Positions 1 through 8,642 of a stretch of DNA of 45,452 nt are shown in pieces. The notes beneath the pieces were generated by a model that ran no database searches, was not told the origin of the DNA, and saw nothing but the letters and a program-made list of their open reading frames with translations. This stretch comes from Armatimonadota bacterium (lineage in GTDB: Bacteria; Bacteroidota; Ignavibacteria; OLB7): the NCBI GenBank assembly GCA_020850315.1, contig JADZEY010000116.1, positions 1-45,452 on the forward strand, read 5' to 3'. The number at the start of each line of letters is the position of its first letter. The stretch's first letter is position 1. Made by a program: the position numbers and the translations under genes.

Positions 1-77
1 AAGGATGAAGGATGAAGGATGAAGGATGAAGGATGAAGGATGAAGGATGAAGGATGAAGGATGAAGGATGAAGGATG
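1..77. repeat. Heptanucleotide tandem repeat, 11 copies of AAGGATG
   Basis: Eleven uninterrupted copies of AAGGATG run from the first base of the window, so the array may continue outside it. It lies beyond the pnp terminator hairpin and is not inside a recognisable gene. A second, unrelated 7-bp array occurs at the other end of the window (45231-45279). Confidence 0.95.
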
Positions 78-109
78 AAAGAGAGAGGGATGGATGAGCT
101 ACTAACCAG

Positions 110-143
110 AACGCCCACCAGTATCGGATAGCTGGTGGGCGTT
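110..143 (-). terminator. Hairpin downstream of pnp, candidate terminator
   Basis: A perfect 12-bp inverted repeat (AACGCCCACCAG / CTGGTGGGCGTT) with a 10-nt loop sits 23 bases past the pnp stop codon. No long U tract follows on the minus strand, so it may act as a 3'-end stabiliser or a Rho-assisted end rather than a canonical intrinsic terminator. It closes the rimP-to-pnp operon. Confidence 0.65.
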
Positions 144-166
144 GCTGCGTGCGGGAAGTTGTTTGT

Positions 167-2461
167 TTATCGCCGACGGTCGCCGCCGCCGCGGTTGCCA
201 CGGTCGTCGCGGTTGCCACGGTCGTCGCGGTTGCCACGGTCGTCGCGGTTGCCGCCACGGTATCCGCCGCGGTCGCCGCCGCCGCGATATCCGCCACGGT
301 CGCCGTCGCGCCGCTCGCTCCGTTCGCGTGGTTGTTCTTCTTCCATCCCTTCTGGGCGTGGGATCAATGCTTTGCGGCTCAGACGGAATTTGCCGTCGTC
401 CTGGATCTCTACCAATTTCACCTCCACCCGATCGCCAACCGAAAGGACATCTTCCACATTTTCCACGCGGTGGTGGTCAATTTGTGAGATATGCAGCAGC
501 CCGGTCTTGCGCGGCAGGAACTCGATAATCGCCCCCAAGCCTTCGCGGATCTGGGTCACTTTTCCGCGATAGACTTTCCCTGGCTCCGGTTGTTCGGTCA
601 GGGCGCGGATCATCTCCACTGCCTTCTGCGACGATTCTCCGCTGACGGCTGCAATCACCACTGTTCCATCCTCTTCGATGCTGATCTCAGCACCCGACTC
701 CGCCACGATTCCGCGAATCGTCTCGCCGCCGCTGCCAATCACTGCACCGATCATCTCCACAGGAATTTGGATAGTGGTAAGCCGTGGCGCAAACGGCGAC
801 AGGTCCTCGCGGGCTTCGCTGATTGATTCGTGCATCTTGCCCAGGATGTGTAAGCGGCCTTCGCGGGCTTGGTCTAACGCGCTCCGCATCACATCAAGGG
901 AGATGCCTTGGATCTTGATATCCATCTGGCAGGCGGTGATGCCGTCGGTGGTTCCTGTCACCTTGAAGTCCATATCCCCTAAGTGATCTTCATCCCCCAA
1001 GATGTCCGAAAGGATTGCCACGCGGTCGCTGCTTTCATCTTTAATCAGCCCCATTGCAATGCCCGCAACTGGCTTCTTCAGCGGCACGCCACCGGCCATC
1101 AGCGACAGCGTTCCGGCGCAGACGGTGGCCATTGATGATGAGCCGTTCGATTCCAGAATATCGGAGACGATGCGGATGGTGTAGGGGAACTCGGTTTCGT
1201 CGGGGAGCATCACTTTCAGCGCACGTTCGGCAAGGTTTCCGTGGCCGATTTCGCGGCGCGAGGTGCTGCCGAATCGCCCAGTTTCGCCGGTGCTGAAGGG
1301 GGGGAAATTGTAGTGGAGCATGAACCGCTTTTCGTGCTTGGGCATCAGGCCGTCAATCAGTTGGCGGTCGGTTTTGGTGCCAAGCGTCATCGAGGTGAGC
1401 GATTGGGTTTCGCCGCGTGTGAACAGGGCCGACCCGTGGGTGCGGGGAAGAACATCCACCTCGCAGGTGATGCCGCGGATTTCTGTGGTGGCGCGTCCAT
1501 CCAAGCGTTTGCCATCGGTCAGGATCATCTCCCGCATCACATCCGACTCCAGATCATGCAGGACGCTTCCGACCACTTTGTCAACTTCCAATTCGGCATG
1601 GGTTTCGCCGCTGAATTTTTCGGCAACCAGTTGGGCTACTTCTTGCCGAAGTGTGCGGTAGCGCTCTTGGCGGCCCTCCTTGCTGGTGGCTTCGCGGGCG
1701 AACGTTTCCAACGTGGTGGTGGAGTGTGCCCGGATAAAATCTTCCACATCGGCAAAGCTGTTTTTTTCCGGCATTGGCAGCGGGGTCACCTCACACTGGG
1801 CTATCAGTTGCCGCTGAAGGTCGTTCAGTTGGCGGATATGTTCGTGGCCGAACTCCAATGCTGCAACAAACAGGTCTTCGCTGATTTCTTGGCATTCCCC
1901 TTCCACCATCACGATCGAGGAATCGGTCCCGGAAAGGGTGATGTCCATCATGGAGTTGGGAAGCTGGGCGAACGTTGGGTTGATGACAAACTCGCCATCC
2001 ACATACCCCACGCGGACGTTGCTGACGGGGCCGTTAAACGGCATTCCGGTCAGCATCAGTGCGCACGATGCGCCAACAGCGGCCACCACATCGGCATCGT
2101 TTTCTTGGTCGAACGAATAGACCGTGCAGATCACTTGTGTTTCGTAGGTCCATCCTTTGGTGAACATCGGGCGGATGGGGCGATCAATCAGGCGTGCGCT
2201 TAAAATTTCTTTTTCGCTTGGGCGTGCCTCACGTTTGAAGAACCCACCCGGCACTTTGCCAGCGGCTGCAAATTTCTCGCGGAACTCCACCTGCAACGGC
2301 AGGAAGTCAATTCCTTCGCGGGGGGTCCCCGCCGCAACGGCAACCGCCAGCACCATTGTGTCGCCGTAGCGGGCCATCACGGCCCCGTTGGCAAGTTTGG
2401 CAAAGCGTCCCGTCTCAAGGGAGAAGTTTCTTCCCCCGAACTCGATTTCGACAGATTTCAT
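167..2461 (-). CDS. pnp: Polyribonucleotide nucleotidyltransferase (PNPase)
   Basis: Phosphorolytic 3'-5' exoribonuclease of RNA decay. The 764-residue product has the family order: RNase PH core 1 (about 10-140), helical linker, RNase PH core 2 (about 320-455, with FGSTSRREIGHG and GDEDHLGDMDFKVTGT), a KH domain with GSGG at 576-579, and an S1 domain (about 613-690). I start at the second ATG of a tandem ATGATG (2464-2459), because MKSVEIEFGGR is the normal PNPase N terminus; a GTG at 2500 would add 13 unlikely residues. Unusual is the roughly 60-residue tail, rich in Arg, Gly and Asp, with RGGYRGG and repeated NRDDRG, encoded by 18-bp DNA repeats. It is the last gene of the operon, after rpsO, as in many bacteria. 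Confidence 0.97.
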   Translation of the reverse strand: MKSVEIEFGGRNFSLETGRFAKLANGAVMARYGDTMVLAVAVAAGTPREGIDFLPLQVEFREKFAAAGKVPGGFFKREARPSEKEILSARLIDRPIRPMFTKGWTYETQVICTVYSFDQENDADVVAAVGASCALMLTGMPFNGPVSNVRVGYVDGEFVINPTFAQLPNSMMDITLSGTDSSIVMVEGECQEISEDLFVAALEFGHEHIRQLNDLQRQLIAQCEVTPLPMPEKNSFADVEDFIRAHSTTTLETFAREATSKEGRQERYRTLRQEVAQLVAEKFSGETHAELEVDKVVGSVLHDLESDVMREMILTDGKRLDGRATTEIRGITCEVDVLPRTHGSALFTRGETQSLTSMTLGTKTDRQLIDGLMPKHEKRFMLHYNFPPFSTGETGRFGSTSRREIGHGNLAERALKVMLPDETEFPYTIRIVSDILESNGSSSMATVCAGTLSLMAGGVPLKKPVAGIAMGLIKDESSDRVAILSDILGDEDHLGDMDFKVTGTTDGITACQMDIKIQGISLDVMRSALDQAREGRLHILGKMHESISEAREDLSPFAPRLTTIQIPVEMIGAVIGSGGETIRGIVAESGAEISIEEDGTVVIAAVSGESSQKAVEMIRALTEQPEPGKVYRGKVTQIREGLGAIIEFLPRKTGLLHISQIDHHRVENVEDVLSVGDRVEVKLVEIQDDGKFRLSRKALIPRPEGMEEEQPRERSERRDGDRGGYRGGGDRGGYRGGNRDDRGNRDDRGNRDDRGNRGGGDRRR
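191..244 (-). repeat. 18-bp direct repeats encoding the PNPase RG/DR tail
   Basis: Three perfect 18-bp copies (plus-strand unit GCGGTTGCCACGGTCGTC) followed by a partial copy encode repeated Arg-Gly-Asn-Arg-Asp-Asp in the C-terminal tail of PNPase. Copies this identical suggest recent slippage expansion, so tail length may vary between strains. Confidence 0.9.
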
Positions 2462-2574
2462 CATGGCAACAGCGGTAAAGAGAAAATGGGTCTGCGGCAC
2501 TCATCACCGCAGGTCGTGTGTATTTGGTTAGTTGTGTTCAGCAGTGGTTGTTCGGCCTTCCTGAAAAGCACACA

Positions 2575-2604
2575 AGGGTGGTTCCGCTTCTGGGGGACCA
2601 CCCT
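2575..2604 (-). promoter_or_regulatory. Hairpin in the rpsO-pnp intergenic leader
   Basis: AGGGTGGT (2575-2582) pairs with ACCACCCT (2597-2604) around a 14-nt loop, midway in the 181-nt gap between rpsO and pnp. No U tract follows it on the minus strand. In Escherichia coli the pnp leader carries an RNase III-cleaved stem through which PNPase represses itself; position and form fit that role here, but this is inference by analogy. Confidence 0.5.
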
Positions 2605-2642
2605 ATCTGTGTGTTTGTCGTGTGCCGTGCGCGCCTGTTGGA

Positions 2643-2912
2643 TTACCGACGGATGCCTAATTCGGCAATGATTGTGCGGTAGCGGCTGATGTCTGTTTTC
2701 ATCAAATAGTCCAGCAGCGAGCGGCGCTTGCCGACCATTTTCAACAGGCCACGCAGGGAGTGTTTGTCCTTGCGGTTCTTCTCAAAATGTGGATTCAGGC
2801 CCGAGATGCGTGCGGTCAGCAGTGCAATTTGAACTTCTGGTTTCCCGGAATCGCCGGCGTGGTCGCCGTATTTCGCAACGATCTGGGCGGTGCGCTCTTT
2901 GGTCAAAGGCAT
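2643..2912 (-). CDS. rpsO: 30S ribosomal protein S15
   Basis: Primary 16S rRNA-binding protein of the small-subunit platform. The 89-residue product has the family's exact usual length and its signatures, including [22 protein letters not shown] (shortened: [16 protein letters not shown]). The reading frame is open further upstream to 3107, but the ATG at 2912 ([11 protein letters not shown]) gives the canonical N terminus, and upstream residues overlap the end of ribF. There is no clear Shine-Dalgarno; the leader is CAA-rich. It lies 82 bases after ribF and ahead of pnp, the classic rpsO-pnp arrangement. Confidence 0.97.
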   Translation of the reverse strand: MPLTKERTAQIVAKYGDHAGDSGKPEVQIALLTARISGLNPHFEKNRKDKHSLRGLLKMVGKRRSLLDYLMKTDISRYRTIIAELGIRR

Positions 2913-2994
2913 GGTTCTTACGTTGTTTGAATTTGTTGATCTATGTTGTTGTTGTTGAATTCTTCTATCTGGTACGGGAATCTTCCGGTTGCCG

Positions 2995-3918
2995 TCAGAC
3001 GGCTGCTTGGCAGGTTGCGCGGTCGCGCTGCAACTGCTCCAGAAACTCCTCAGCTGAACCGAACTTTTGTTCAGAGCGGGCAAACTTACATAATTCGACT
3101 GTGACAATTTGGTGATAAATCTCTTCAGCGAATTCGAACAGGTTCACCTCAATCGTCCGCTGGGTTGCATCGGTGAACGTTGGCCGCACGCCGATATTCC
3201 CCATGCCGCGATGCCACACGCCGCCAACCTGCATCCGCACGCAGTACACCCCGTTGGCCGGGATCAGTTTGTTTGGATTCAGCGGGCTGATGTTTGCCGT
3301 TGGGATTCCCAGCTTCCGCCCCCGCCCATCGCCCCGGACGACCGTGCCGGAAAGTGAGTAATTCCGGCCCAGATATTCGGTGGCTGTTGGCAGATTCCCT
3401 TCGGCCAATGCGCGACGGATTTTTGTTGAGCTAATCGCTTGGTCGCCAATCAGCAGAGGGCCGATTTCCGTCACCCCAAATCCATGCTCGGCACCGTATC
3501 CCCGCAGCGATTCCGCGTTCCCTTTCCGATCCTTGCCGAAGGCATGGTCGTGGCCAACAATCATGTGGGCAATGCCGATATGCTGCTGCAACTGCTGCAC
3601 AAATTCTTCCCAGGGGGTTGCGGCAAATTCGCGGGTGAAGGGGATCACCACCACTGCATCCACGCCGATATGTTGGAACTGCTGTTGGCGTTCTTCAATC
3701 GTTGTCAAAATATCCACCGTTGTCCCGTGCCGCCGAATCACTTCCTGCGGGTGGGGATCGAAGGTGATAACCACGCTGCGCCCGCCAAGCGTGCGCGCCT
3801 TGTTGGTTAAGGCCCCAATCACCTGCTGATGCCCACGATGCACCCCATCGAACGTGCCGATAGTCAGGACGCTGAGGGGATTGTGCGGGATTTCTGCAAG
3901 CGAGCGATAGACAGTCAT
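2995..3918 (-). CDS. ribF: Bifunctional riboflavin kinase / FAD synthetase
   Basis: Converts riboflavin to FMN and then FMN to FAD in the cytoplasm. The 307-residue protein has the usual length of bacterial RibF. The N-terminal nucleotidyltransferase domain carries [10 protein letters not shown] (21-30), a further FDPHP motif and SSTKIR near 165. The C-terminal flavokinase domain begins near 185 and carries [11 protein letters not shown] near 205. It starts at an ATG, 43 bases after the truB stop. Placement between truB and rpsO is the standard order in many bacteria. Confidence 0.96.
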   Translation of the reverse strand: MTVYRSLAEIPHNPLSVLTIGTFDGVHRGHQQVIGALTNKARTLGGRSVVITFDPHPQEVIRRHGTTVDILTTIEERQQQFQHIGVDAVVVIPFTREFAATPWEEFVQQLQQHIGIAHMIVGHDHAFGKDRKGNAESLRGYGAEHGFGVTEIGPLLIGDQAISSTKIRRALAEGNLPTATEYLGRNYSLSGTVVRGDGRGRKLGIPTANISPLNPNKLIPANGVYCVRMQVGGVWHRGMGNIGVRPTFTDATQRTIEVNLFEFAEEIYHQIVTVELCKFARSEQKFGSAEEFLEQLQRDRATCQAAV

Positions 3919-3961
3919 TCCAAGTTCACGAAGCTGTAAGAAAAACGCAGGTTGTTCCTGC

Positions 3962-4714
3962 TTACGATTCGGGGCGGTTCACAATCGCCATCAGTAACTC
4001 CATCGTCAGGGCATCCTCAACATGGAACTTGCCGCTTCGGGTGCGGCGCAAGGCTGTTAGATGCGCTCCAGACCCAAGTCCGCGTCCCAAATCGCGAGCC
4101 AGCGCACGGATGTAGGTTCCCTTGGAGCAAACGATGCGGAACTCAACTTCGGGAATATCCATCCGGGTGATCTGGAACTGGCGCACGGTGATGCTGCGGG
4201 GTGGGGCTTCCACCGTCACCCCTTTTCGGGCCAGTTTGTACATTCGTTGCCCGCCAACTTTCCGCGCCGAGTAACTTGGTGGGGTCTGAAGTTGTTCCCC
4301 CACCATCCGTTCGGCACCTTCGCGAATCAGCGTATCGGTCAGGTGAGCGGTGGGGCTGGTTTGCGTCACCGCTCCGTCGGCATCGTCGCTGTCGGTTTCC
4401 GCGCCGAACAGGATTGTGCCGGTGTATTCTTTCTCTTCGGCCTGTATCTGATCGGCAAGCCGCGTTGCCTTCCCCAAGCAGATTGCCAGCAGCCCGGTTG
4501 CCATTGGATCCAAGGTTCCGGTGTGGCCAACTTTTTTGATTTTCAGCATCCCACGGGTTTTTGCTACCACGTCGAACGAAGTCCACGTTTGCGGCTTATC
4601 AATCAGCAGGATTGCGCCGGTGGATTCCCACAATTCCCGCTGATCCAGCAGCCCGACCGTTGCGCGGGTGATGATGGGAACGCTGAATGGAGTGATAGAT
4701 GCGGCAGTGGTCAC
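3962..4714 (-). CDS. truB: tRNA pseudouridine(55) synthase
   Basis: Makes pseudouridine 55 in the T-psi-C loop of elongator tRNAs. The catalytic motif HTGTLDP (64-70) with nucleophile Asp69, followed by MATGLL, is plain, as are the later YSARKVGG, SKGTYIRALARDLG and LRRTRSG segments. The 250-residue product is near the family norm. No ATG lies before the conserved core, so the GTG at 4714, 18 bases after the rbfA stop, is taken as the start; an N-terminal extension of about 30 residues precedes GAILLIDKP. It sits in the canonical position after rbfA. Confidence 0.96.
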   Translation of the reverse strand: MTTAASITPFSVPIITRATVGLLDQRELWESTGAILLIDKPQTWTSFDVVAKTRGMLKIKKVGHTGTLDPMATGLLAICLGKATRLADQIQAEEKEYTGTILFGAETDSDDADGAVTQTSPTAHLTDTLIREGAERMVGEQLQTPPSYSARKVGGQRMYKLARKGVTVEAPPRSITVRQFQITRMDIPEVEFRIVCSKGTYIRALARDLGRGLGSGAHLTALRRTRSGKFHVEDALTMELLMAIVNRPES

Positions 4715-4732
4715 GGCGTTCGTGCAAACGGC

Positions 4733-5134
4733 TTATGGAGTTTGCGCATCTGGCTTGTTCTGCCAATCCCCTTCCGGCAACTGCTGGCTGCTGGCGGCTG
4801 GGCCGACGGAGTTCAGCAGTTGGGTGATCCGTTCAACTGCCTCGAAGGTGTCATCACGGTAAAAGCGGAGTTCGGGGATCGCTTTCATGCTCACCAACCC
4901 GGTCAATTTTTTCCGAAGCTCCGGCATGTGTGTGTTCATCCGCTTCACCAGCAGGTCGGGGTCGGTGGTGCTGCGGTAGATGCTGACATAGACTTTGGCA
5001 ATGGAAAGATCGGGGGACATTTTCACCGAAACCACGGTAATCATGCCATCCAGATACTCTGGCAGGCTCCGTTGGAACATCGCTGCCAGTGCTTCGCGGA
5101 GCATTGCTCCAACACGTTCAGTGCGTATTGACAT
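4733..5134 (-). CDS. rbfA: 30S ribosome-binding factor A
   Basis: Late 30S maturation factor that binds near helix 1 and helps process the 5' end of 16S rRNA, important in cold. The 133-residue product contains a KH-like fold with the usual pattern: basic N terminus RTERVGAMLREALA, then ITVVSVKMSPDLSIAKVYVSI, and IPELRFYRDDTFEAVERI near the end. The frame is open to 5209, but the ATG at 5134 (MSIRTERVG) matches the usual N terminus. The Gln/Pro-rich last 20 residues are not conserved. It lies between infB and truB. Confidence 0.95.
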   Translation of the reverse strand: MSIRTERVGAMLREALAAMFQRSLPEYLDGMITVVSVKMSPDLSIAKVYVSIYRSTTDPDLLVKRMNTHMPELRKKLTGLVSMKAIPELRFYRDDTFEAVERITQLLNSVGPAASSQQLPEGDWQNKPDAQTP

Positions 5135-5246
5135 CGGAAGTTGGTTATCGGGGGAATCGGTTGTTAATGGAAACGCCGACCGGTGTTTGGTCGGTTCAGC
5201 ACTCAGCATAAGCAGGGCATCGGCAACTGTTGTTTTTTTAACAAAG

Positions 5247-5279
5247 CCGACCAGGCGGCAGCTTGTTTCGCCTGGTCGG
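5247..5279 (-). terminator. Hairpin between infB and rbfA
   Basis: A perfect 11-bp stem (CCGACCAGGCG / CGCCTGGTCGG) with an 11-nt loop lies 21 bases past the infB stop. On the minus strand it is followed by CTTTGTT, not a strong U tract, so it is a partial terminator, processing site or 3'-end protector inside the operon rather than a certain stop. Confidence 0.5.
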
Positions 5280-5300
5280 GGATAGGTTGTTGGAGCCGGG

Positions 5301-8300
5301 TTATGCTGTTCCGGCGGTTTCCAGTTTCCGTTTCACTTCCACCATTTTGAACGATTCGATTACGTCACCTTGTTTGATGTCGTTCATGCCATCAAGGGTG
5401 ATGCCGCACTCGTAGCCTTGTTCCACTTCGCGCACGTCATCTTTCAGGCGGCGTAGCGATGAAACGGTTCCGGTGAAAATCTCCAGTCCATCGCGCAGCA
5501 GGCGAATTTTGTCGTTGCGGACGATTTTGCCATCCTGCACGTAGCAACCGGCAATGGTTCCGATGCGGGAGATTTTGAAGATGTCGCGAACCTCCACGGT
5601 GGCCGTGATGACTTCTTTGAACTCCGGTTTCAGCATCCCTTCCAACGCCGCACGGACTTCGTTGACGGTGTCGTAGATGATCTGGTAGGTGCGGATTTCC
5701 ACCCCTTCGCGTTCGGCCAGTTTGCGCGCCTTCAGGTTCGGGCGGACGTGGAAGCCGATGATAATTGCGTTGGATGCCGTGGCAAGCAGCACGTCCGATT
5801 CGGAAATTTCTCCCACCGATTTCATAATCACCGTCACCTGAACTTCCGGTGTGGAAAGGCGCAGCAACGCATCGGCCAGGGCCTCTACAGATCCGTCCAC
5901 GTCGCCCTTGATAATCAGCGGCAGGTTCTGCACGCCACCACGGGCTATTTGGTCGGAAAGCTCGTCCAGCGTCAGGTGGCGGCCTTGTTTGAACTCCTGT
6001 TCACGGCGCACTTGCTGGCGGCGTGTGGCGATTTCGCGGGCATCGCGGTCGTTCTCCATCACCACAATCGCATCGCCTGCGGTTGGCGGGCCGTCGAACC
6101 CAAGTATCTGCGCTGGCTCGGATGGACCAACGTGCTGCAATCGCTGACCACGTTCATCCATCATGGCGCGGACGCGACCGTAGTGGTGGCCGGCCACAAA
6201 AGCGTCGCCAACTTTCAGCGTTCCTTTCTGGACCAGGACGGTTGCCACCACACCTTTGCCACGGTCAATTTCCGACTCAATCACCACGCCGCGTGCTTGG
6301 CGGCTTGGGTTGGCTTTCAGATCCAGCAGCTCGGATTCCAGAAGGATTGCATCCAACAGTTTATCAACGTTCAGCCCCTGGCGTGCGGAGATTTCGACGC
6401 ACTGGTATTTGCCCCCCCATTGCTCCACCAGAATCCCACGGTCGGCAAGCTGTTGCTTGATTCGGTCGGGGTTTGCGTCCGGTTTATCAATTTTATTGAT
6501 AGTGATAATCATCGGCACGTTGGCGGCTTGCGCGTGCGAGATTGCCTCTAGAGTTTGGGGCATTACTGCGTCGTCGGCGGCAACAATCAGCACCACGATG
6601 TCGGTGACTTGTGCGCCGCGTGCGCGCATTGCGGTGAAGGCTTCGTGGCCCGGCGTATCAAGGAAGGTGATCTTCCGTTTGTCCGACAGCGTGACGCTGT
6701 AGGCACCGATATGCTGGGTGATGCCGCCAGCTTCGCCAGCCACCACGTTCGCGCTGCGGACATAATCTAGCAAGGAGGTTTTGCCGTGATCCACGTGTCC
6801 CATGATCGTGACGATCGGTGCGCGTTGTTGCAGTGTTTCGGGCGCATCCTCGATGTCGGCAAGGGCATCTTCGGCAAATTCCTCGGTGAACTCGACGGTG
6901 TAGCCAAACTCATCGGAAACCAGTTGGATGGTGTCGCGGTCAAGGCGTTGGTTGATGGAGACCATCAGCCCAAGCCCGATACACTTGCCGATAACTTGGC
7001 TAACGTCAACATTCATCAGGTTGGCAAGCTCGGCAACGGTGATGAATTCCGTCACGCGCAAAATTGTTGCTTCGGCACTTTCGCGTTCGCGTTGTGCTTG
7101 TGCGCGTGCTTCGTGGTGCGCCCGTTTGTTCTTGCTGTGTTGTTGCCGTCCGGATTTGCTGGTTGTCCCCATGTGGGAGAAGGTCTTGCGCACTTGTTTG
7201 TTGACCTCATTGTGGTCAACCGCAACGTTTGGCCCTTTCCGTCCGCCACGATTATTTCCTGCTCCGGTGGCTGTGCCGGTTCCGGTGCGCCCTGTGTTGC
7301 CGCCGGTTTGGGTAGTGTTGGGGCGCGGTGTGGTTCCGGTTGTGGAGGCTCCGCCGGTGGTTCCGGTTGTTCGTGCCCGTGCAGTTTCGGCATTGATATC
7401 AATGGTTTTGCCACGGGTACGAGTGCGGGTCCGTTTCTTGTCTTTCTCTTTTTCCTTCTCCTTTTTCCCGCCGATCTCAATTTTTCCAAGCACCGTAAGC
7501 CCTTGCAGCTTGGGTGGTGGCGAGACAAACCGTGAATCTTGGCCGCCTTCTGTGGTGGCCGCCGTCGGAGGTTCTGGTTCCGGGAGCGGTTCTGGTTCCG
7601 GGATCGGCTCTGGTTCTGATTCGGTTTCGCGGCCACGCATGGCAATGCGGCGAAGCTCATCAATTCGCGAGCGACGTGCGATTTCTAATTGGGCCGCACG
7701 TTCTTCTTGGCTGATGATTGGTGTGGCCGGTTCGGCTTCCGTCACTGGCTCCACAATCGGTGCTGGCGCAGGCGGCGGCGGCGGCGTTGCTGGTTGGGAG
7801 GCAGAATCGGCAGCTGCTGAATCTTGGGCGTTACTGGCTTGTGCCGTTACCGGGGAGGGTTCGGGTTGCTGGGGCTGATCTGGCGTAGCAGCCGGTTGGG
7901 GGTGTGAAATTTCTGCAGGCGTTGACAGCTGCGGTGCTGCCGATGGAGTTGTCCCGGTTGTGGCAGCAACGGGCATCTCAGGCTGCGGGGCGGTTGCCGG
8001 AACCTCTGGTGCGATAGGCACTGCCGGTTCGGTTTGCACCGGTTGGTCCGAAGGTTCGGTTGCTTCGGTGGTGGCCACAGCAATCACTTCTTCGGTTGCT
8101 TCCTCCGAAGGTTCATCCTGTGCAGCTTCTTTCCCTTTCCCTTTTTTTGCGGGTGCGGCATCATCTTTTGGGCGCACTCGCTTTTCGTGGTAGGCATCTA
8201 CCTTTTTGCGTTGCTTTTCAATCTGCCGGTGCTCTTTCTCAAATTTGTCCATGACAAGGTCGTACATCTCCTGCGACAGTTGTTCTGTCGGTTTTGGGGA

Positions 8301-8417
8301 GATGTCGAATCCTTTAGCGCGTAGGAATTCCGCGATGGTCTCCTTACCGATATTCAGTTCGGCAGCCACCTTGAAAAGCCTATAGGTTGCACCTTTTGCT
8401 GTTGTTGTTGCAGGCAT
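5301..8417 (-). CDS. infB: Translation initiation factor IF-2
   Basis: GTPase that places fMet-tRNA on the 30S subunit and promotes subunit joining. The 1038-residue protein opens with an IF2 N-terminal module (about 10-60), followed by a long low-complexity linker rich in Ala, Pro, Glu and Gln (about 65-330) and a basic Thr/Gly-rich stretch. A second IF2_N module lies near 455-515. The G domain has GHVDHGKT (540-547), DTPGHEAF, and NKID; domains 2-4 follow to the C terminus. The ATG at 8417 is supported by the conserved start of the first module (YRLFKVAAELNIGKETI). No Shine-Dalgarno is visible. It is downstream of nusA and upstream of rbfA. Confidence 0.98.
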   Translation of the reverse strand: MPATTTAKGATYRLFKVAAELNIGKETIAEFLRAKGFDISPKPTEQLSQEMYDLVMDKFEKEHRQIEKQRKKVDAYHEKRVRPKDDAAPAKKGKGKEAAQDEPSEEATEEVIAVATTEATEPSDQPVQTEPAVPIAPEVPATAPQPEMPVAATTGTTPSAAPQLSTPAEISHPQPAATPDQPQQPEPSPVTAQASNAQDSAAADSASQPATPPPPPAPAPIVEPVTEAEPATPIISQEERAAQLEIARRSRIDELRRIAMRGRETESEPEPIPEPEPLPEPEPPTAATTEGGQDSRFVSPPPKLQGLTVLGKIEIGGKKEKEKEKDKKRTRTRTRGKTIDINAETARARTTGTTGGASTTGTTPRPNTTQTGGNTGRTGTGTATGAGNNRGGRKGPNVAVDHNEVNKQVRKTFSHMGTTSKSGRQQHSKNKRAHHEARAQAQRERESAEATILRVTEFITVAELANLMNVDVSQVIGKCIGLGLMVSINQRLDRDTIQLVSDEFGYTVEFTEEFAEDALADIEDAPETLQQRAPIVTIMGHVDHGKTSLLDYVRSANVVAGEAGGITQHIGAYSVTLSDKRKITFLDTPGHEAFTAMRARGAQVTDIVVLIVAADDAVMPQTLEAISHAQAANVPMIITINKIDKPDANPDRIKQQLADRGILVEQWGGKYQCVEISARQGLNVDKLLDAILLESELLDLKANPSRQARGVVIESEIDRGKGVVATVLVQKGTLKVGDAFVAGHHYGRVRAMMDERGQRLQHVGPSEPAQILGFDGPPTAGDAIVVMENDRDAREIATRRQQVRREQEFKQGRHLTLDELSDQIARGGVQNLPLIIKGDVDGSVEALADALLRLSTPEVQVTVIMKSVGEISESDVLLATASNAIIIGFHVRPNLKARKLAEREGVEIRTYQIIYDTVNEVRAALEGMLKPEFKEVITATVEVRDIFKISRIGTIAGCYVQDGKIVRNDKIRLLRDGLEIFTGTVSSLRRLKDDVREVEQGYECGITLDGMNDIKQGDVIESFKMVEVKRKLETAGTA

Positions 8418-8605
8418 TCAGTTGATAATAATCAGAAAGAGCTGGCAGACGTCGGGCGGGCAATGTGTTCGCAGCAGGTGCGCGAACGCGATGCCCGTTG
8501 ATGACGCGACACAATTCCCCATCCGGGCTGGTGGGGATGCTGTGTGGAAGCCGCGTGCAGCAGTTGCGGCTTGGCAGTGACGATCCATTATTCGGAATCG
8601 TGCCA

Positions 8606-8627
8606 ACCGCCAGCGGTTGCTGGCGGT
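8606..8627 (-). terminator. Tetraloop hairpin between nusA and infB
   Basis: A 9-bp stem (ACCGCCAGC / GCTGGCGGT) with a 4-nt loop lies 16 bases after the nusA stop. No U tract follows. In a co-transcribed operon this could tune relative nusA and infB expression or mark an mRNA end; function is inferred. Confidence 0.45.
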
Positions 8628-8642
8628 GGATTGTTCAGTTGT

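Noticed and set aside
1241-2203. Long plus-strand open frame opposite pnp (320 codons)
   Set aside because: Antisense to a clearly conserved gene in G+C-rich DNA; no domain, and composition is that of a shadow frame. The same holds for 4061-5131, 24050-24937 and 28282-29166.
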